From Streptomyces justiciae (GTDB taxonomy: Bacteria; Actinomycetota; Actinomycetes; Streptomycetales; Streptomycetaceae), in assembly GCF_015163075.1 (NCBI RefSeq), contig NZ_JADDXU010000015.1, positions 222,569 to 286,568 on the forward strand: 64,000 nt of DNA, written 5' to 3'. Under the pieces are notes generated by a model, which was not told the DNA's origin, made no database searches, and saw nothing but the letters and a program-made list of their open reading frames with translations. The position numbers and the translations under genes were made by a program. How positions within the stretch are numbered: the first letter of the stretch is position 1; every line of letters starts with the position of its first letter. Of the stretch, positions 61,964 through 64,000 are shown piece after piece.

Positions 61964-62221
61964 GTGTGCGAGTTCTGTGGATGTCAGTCCCTGCCCGTGA
62001 TCGATGACCTCACCCGGGAGCACGACGCGGTCGTGACCCTCATCAGCCAGGTGCGGGACGCGCGGCGTGGCGATGACAGGGACCGGATGGAGGAGCTGGC
62101 CCGGCTGATCACTCCGCTCCTGGCCCCGCACACCGAAGTCGAGGAGCACGGCCTGTTCCCCGCTCTGGCCGACGAGTTTGATCAGTTGCTCTACCAGGCG
62201 GAGTGCCGATCTCACGGCTGA
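61964..62221 (+). CDS. Hemerythrin-like protein, C-terminally truncated
   Basis: An 85-residue frame starting GTG with CEFCGCQSL, as in actinobacterial hemerythrin-domain proteins. Helices 1 and 2 carry LTREHDAVV and HTEVEEHGLFPAL, giving three of the expected iron-binding His and the Glu. The normal protein has two more helices with further His; here the match stops after ALADEFDQ and a chance LLYQAECRSHG ends the frame at the edge of the DUF2637 gene. Probably cut by a recombination event and non-functional. Confidence 0.75.
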   Translation: MCEFCGCQSLPVIDDLTREHDAVVTLISQVRDARRGDDRDRMEELARLITPLLAPHTEVEEHGLFPALADEFDQLLYQAECRSHG

Positions 62222-64000
62222 CCTCGGGCGTTGTGGTGGGTGAGGGTGTGCCAGCGGCGTTGGAATTCGGGGGTGTGTTGGGTGATGTAGGTGGGGGTGA
62301 TGGGTCGGTTGTATTGGCCGGTGATGTGTTGTGCCATGCACTGGCGGGAGATGTCGTCGGCGGATGGGGTGTCGTGGTGTGTGCGGTGGGTGATCCAGAG
62401 GTTGTAGATACGCCAGTTCAGAAAGTGGCGGCGGAGGTTTGAGGGGCTGATGGGTTTGTTCCCTCGTCCGAGGAGTCCTTGGGCGGCGAGGTGCGTGGAG
62501 AGTTGTTCGGGGGTGGGCTCGGTGCCGTGTTGGGTCTGGTAGTTCATCCATTGCAGGTAGTAGCGGTCGGTCAGGGTCAGACGGCTGCTGCTGGGCGGTC
62601 GGTGCGGTGAGTTGAGGCTGCGACTGCCGGTCTGCAGATTGCGTTCGTCGGTTGGGGCGTCAGCTCGCGTGCCGTCAACCGGTGTGAGCAGTAAGGGTGT
62701 GAGCGGTCTCCGGCGGCCGTGGGCAAGGGGCGGTTGTGCTGGAGGTGGGGCGGCGGAAGTTGGAGGGCAGGGAGAGGTGAGGCGGCCGGGGGTGGAGTCC
62801 GTGGCCGTGTGGTGCGTGGTGGAGCCGCTGGCTGTTGGGTGGTCTCCCGTCCCGCTCGCGGCGTCGTCTTCTGGATGCGGAGGTGCGGGGACCGCAGTGT
62901 CCGGAGGGACGCAATCCAGGTTGTGGTAGCGCTCAGGTGGGGCTGCGGAGCCGTGGTCCTGTTCCTCGTGTGGGTCCGGTTCGACTGCCGGCATGGCGTG
63001 TGGCGCGTTGAGTGAGGCAGAGCAGCTCGCGGGGCTGCGGTGGGTGGTCTCAGGTGCTGCCGGCGTGTGGTTGGCGGTGGAGGTGTCTCTGCCGGGTTCG
63101 GGTATGTGGTGGTCTTGCCGGTCCCGCCCGGCCCAGTATGTGGGCGTGGATGCGGTGCGAGTGCTGAACGCCTCGTAAATGGCCCGGAGTTGCTCCGCCT
63201 GGGACTTGGAGGTGGGCGACTTCTGGGTGCGGACCGTGTGGGTGGGGATCACCGCGTGGGTGATGAGCGGTGGAGGGGGACTGGGCTGGGTTCGTCCAAG
63301 TCGTGTTTCGGCGTACGCGTTGTTGCGGGGCCGTGGGCGGCCCTCGGAAGCAGCGGCTGGGGCAGGCCGTGGTTGTACGCCGGCTGCTGGGTCGCCGGTG
63401 GCGGGTGCGAGGCTTGTGGGTGAAGGTGGGGTGTGGGGGAGGGGGATGCCGTAGCGGGTGAGGCGGAGGGGGAGCAGTGCTTCTATCGGGGCTTTGTGTC
63501 GCCAGGTGCGTCCGTAGCGGCTCCTCAACCGGGCCTGGTACAGCAGGCGTTGTTGCTCAAGGGTGAGGGCTTGGGTGTAGGAGCGTTGTTCCCACAGTTT
63601 CATGCGCCGCCACAGCAGGAACGTGGGCAAGGGTGCCAACAGCCAGCGGGCGGGGCGGATGCTGTCCATGTGGGTGCCGGCGGTGATCTTAGCGAGGCGG
63701 CCGGTGGCGTGGCGGGCGGCTTCGATGGTGGTGATGAACAGCAGGGGGATGACGGCGTGCATGCCGGTGGCGAGGGGGTCGGGCCAGGCGCTGGCGGCGT
63801 TGAAGGCGATGGTCGCTGCGGTGAGGAGCCAGGCGGTGTGGCGCAGCAGGGGCAGGGGGATGCGGTGGTGGGTGAGGAGGAGGTCGAGGGCGAGCAGGAC
63901 GCAGATGCCGGCGTCGATACCGATGGGGAACAGGTAGGCGAATCCACCGAATCCCTTGTCTGTGGCGAGGTCGCGGACGGCGGTGTAGGAGCCCGTGAAG
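62212..64000 (-). CDS. DUF2637 membrane protein (Spd-like), 5' end outside the window
   Basis: The frame is open to the window edge: the codons from 63999 read FTGSYTAVRDLATDKGFGGF, FAYLFPIGIDAGICVLLALD and further hydrophobic segments, the DUF2637 core found in Streptomyces plasmid and transfer-associated proteins. At least 595 codons remain. After the membrane part comes a long Pro/Ala/His-rich low-complexity region (about 200 residues) and a C-terminal HTH-like domain (LTLTDRYYLQWMNYQTQHGT, PEQLSTHLAAQGLLGRGNKP). It overlaps the truncated hemerythrin end by 10 bp. The nature of the family suggests mobile or arm-located DNA. Confidence 0.8.
   Translation of the reverse strand, partial: FTGSYTAVRDLATDKGFGGFAYLFPIGIDAGICVLLALDLLLTHHRIPLPLLRHTAWLLTAATIAFNAASAWPDPLATGMHAVIPLLFITTIEAARHATGRLAKITAGTHMDSIRPARWLLAPLPTFLLWRRMKLWEQRSYTQALTLEQQRLLYQARLRSRYGRTWRHKAPIEALLPLRLTRYGIPLPHTPPSPTSLAPATGDPAAGVQPRPAPAAASEGRPRPRNNAYAETRLGRTQPSPPPPLITHAVIPTHTVRTQKSPTSKSQAEQLRAIYEAFSTRTASTPTYWAGRDRQDHHIPEPGRDTSTANHTPAAPETTHRSPASCSASLNAPHAMPAVEPDPHEEQDHGSAAPPERYHNLDCVPPDTAVPAPPHPEDDAASGTGDHPTASGSTTHHTATDSTPGRLTSPCPPTSAAPPPAQPPLAHGRRRPLTPLLLTPVDGTRADAPTDERNLQTGSRSLNSPHRPPSSSRLTLTDRYYLQWMNYQTQHGTEPTPEQLSTHLAAQGLLGRGNKPISPSNLRRHFLNWRIYNLWITHRTHHDTPSADDISRQCMAQHITGQYNRPITPTYITQHTPEFQRRWHTLTHHNARGQP

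Noticed and set aside
59750..62551. A 933-codon open frame on the minus strand
   Set aside because: It lies opposite narK and the hemerythrin and crosses several unrelated intervals; the translation is repetitive and unlike any protein.
1..64000. CRISPR arrays, rRNA or tRNA genes, complete insertion sequences
   Set aside because: No regularly spaced repeats, no tRNA-like cloverleaf sequence and no transposase motif were seen when reading both strands by eye; a dedicated search could still find a small RNA.

Overview
The window is very GC-rich, uses GTG starts and start/stop overlaps freely, and carries actinobacterial families (MmyB-type regulators, DUF2637 proteins, LivFGHKM uptake genes, many TetR and SDR genes). 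It reads as a Streptomyces-like chromosome, probably an arm region: catabolic and accessory genes dominate, no housekeeping or RNA genes are visible, and the right end holds decayed genes next to a plasmid/transfer-type gene.

Layout. (1) 0-9.6 kb: a LysR regulator, a thiolase-like/enoyl-CoA hydratase fusion, an SDR, an alpha/beta hydrolase, a SnoaL-like protein with divergent TetR, an MmyB-type regulator facing a deleted SDR relic, and an aldehyde dehydrogenase. (2) 9.6-21.6 kb: a single minus-strand run of eleven genes: TetR, ferredoxin-reductase fusion, cytochrome P450, three-subunit molybdenum aldehyde/xanthine-type oxidoreductase, XdhC chaperone, MFS exporter, two SDRs and a SnoaL-like protein. 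(3) 22-39 kb: the most coherent catabolic locus. A branched-chain-type ABC importer (with fused ATPases) lies downstream of a minus-strand operon for VOC protein, ThDP enzyme, two SDRs, a carotenoid/stilbene-type oxygenase and an aldehyde dehydrogenase. A divergent plus-strand operon encodes an extradiol-dioxygenase-like VOC protein, an FAD monooxygenase and an FAH-family hydrolase, followed by an IclR regulator. Tandem GTCC-N9-GGAC boxes with a fixed 21-bp period occur in both control regions of this locus, which suggests one regulator controls uptake and breakdown. The gene content suggests degradation of an aromatic, possibly stilbene- or lignin-like compound; this is inference. (4) 39-43 kb: TetR with perfect palindromic operators and a divergent SDR/cyclase/SnoaL/DsbA-like operon.

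(5) 43.6-48.4 kb: TetR, an MMPL exporter and two response regulators without a kinase, the first lacking its phosphoacceptor Asp and overlapping the second by 61 bp. (6) 48.4-52.5 kb: a secreted GH78 alpha-L-rhamnosidase-like enzyme with LacI-type boxes upstream and a convergent LacI regulator. (7) 52.6-54.5 kb: an unrecognised two-gene cassette including a zinc-ribbon protein with a HEPN-like R-x4-H motif. (8) 54.8-62.2 kb: a decaying region: frameshifted TauE fragment, truncated narH, broken narG, an apparently intact NarK-type transporter and a truncated hemerythrin. The window ends inside a DUF2637 gene.

All functional calls are from reading motifs by eye; no database search was run.
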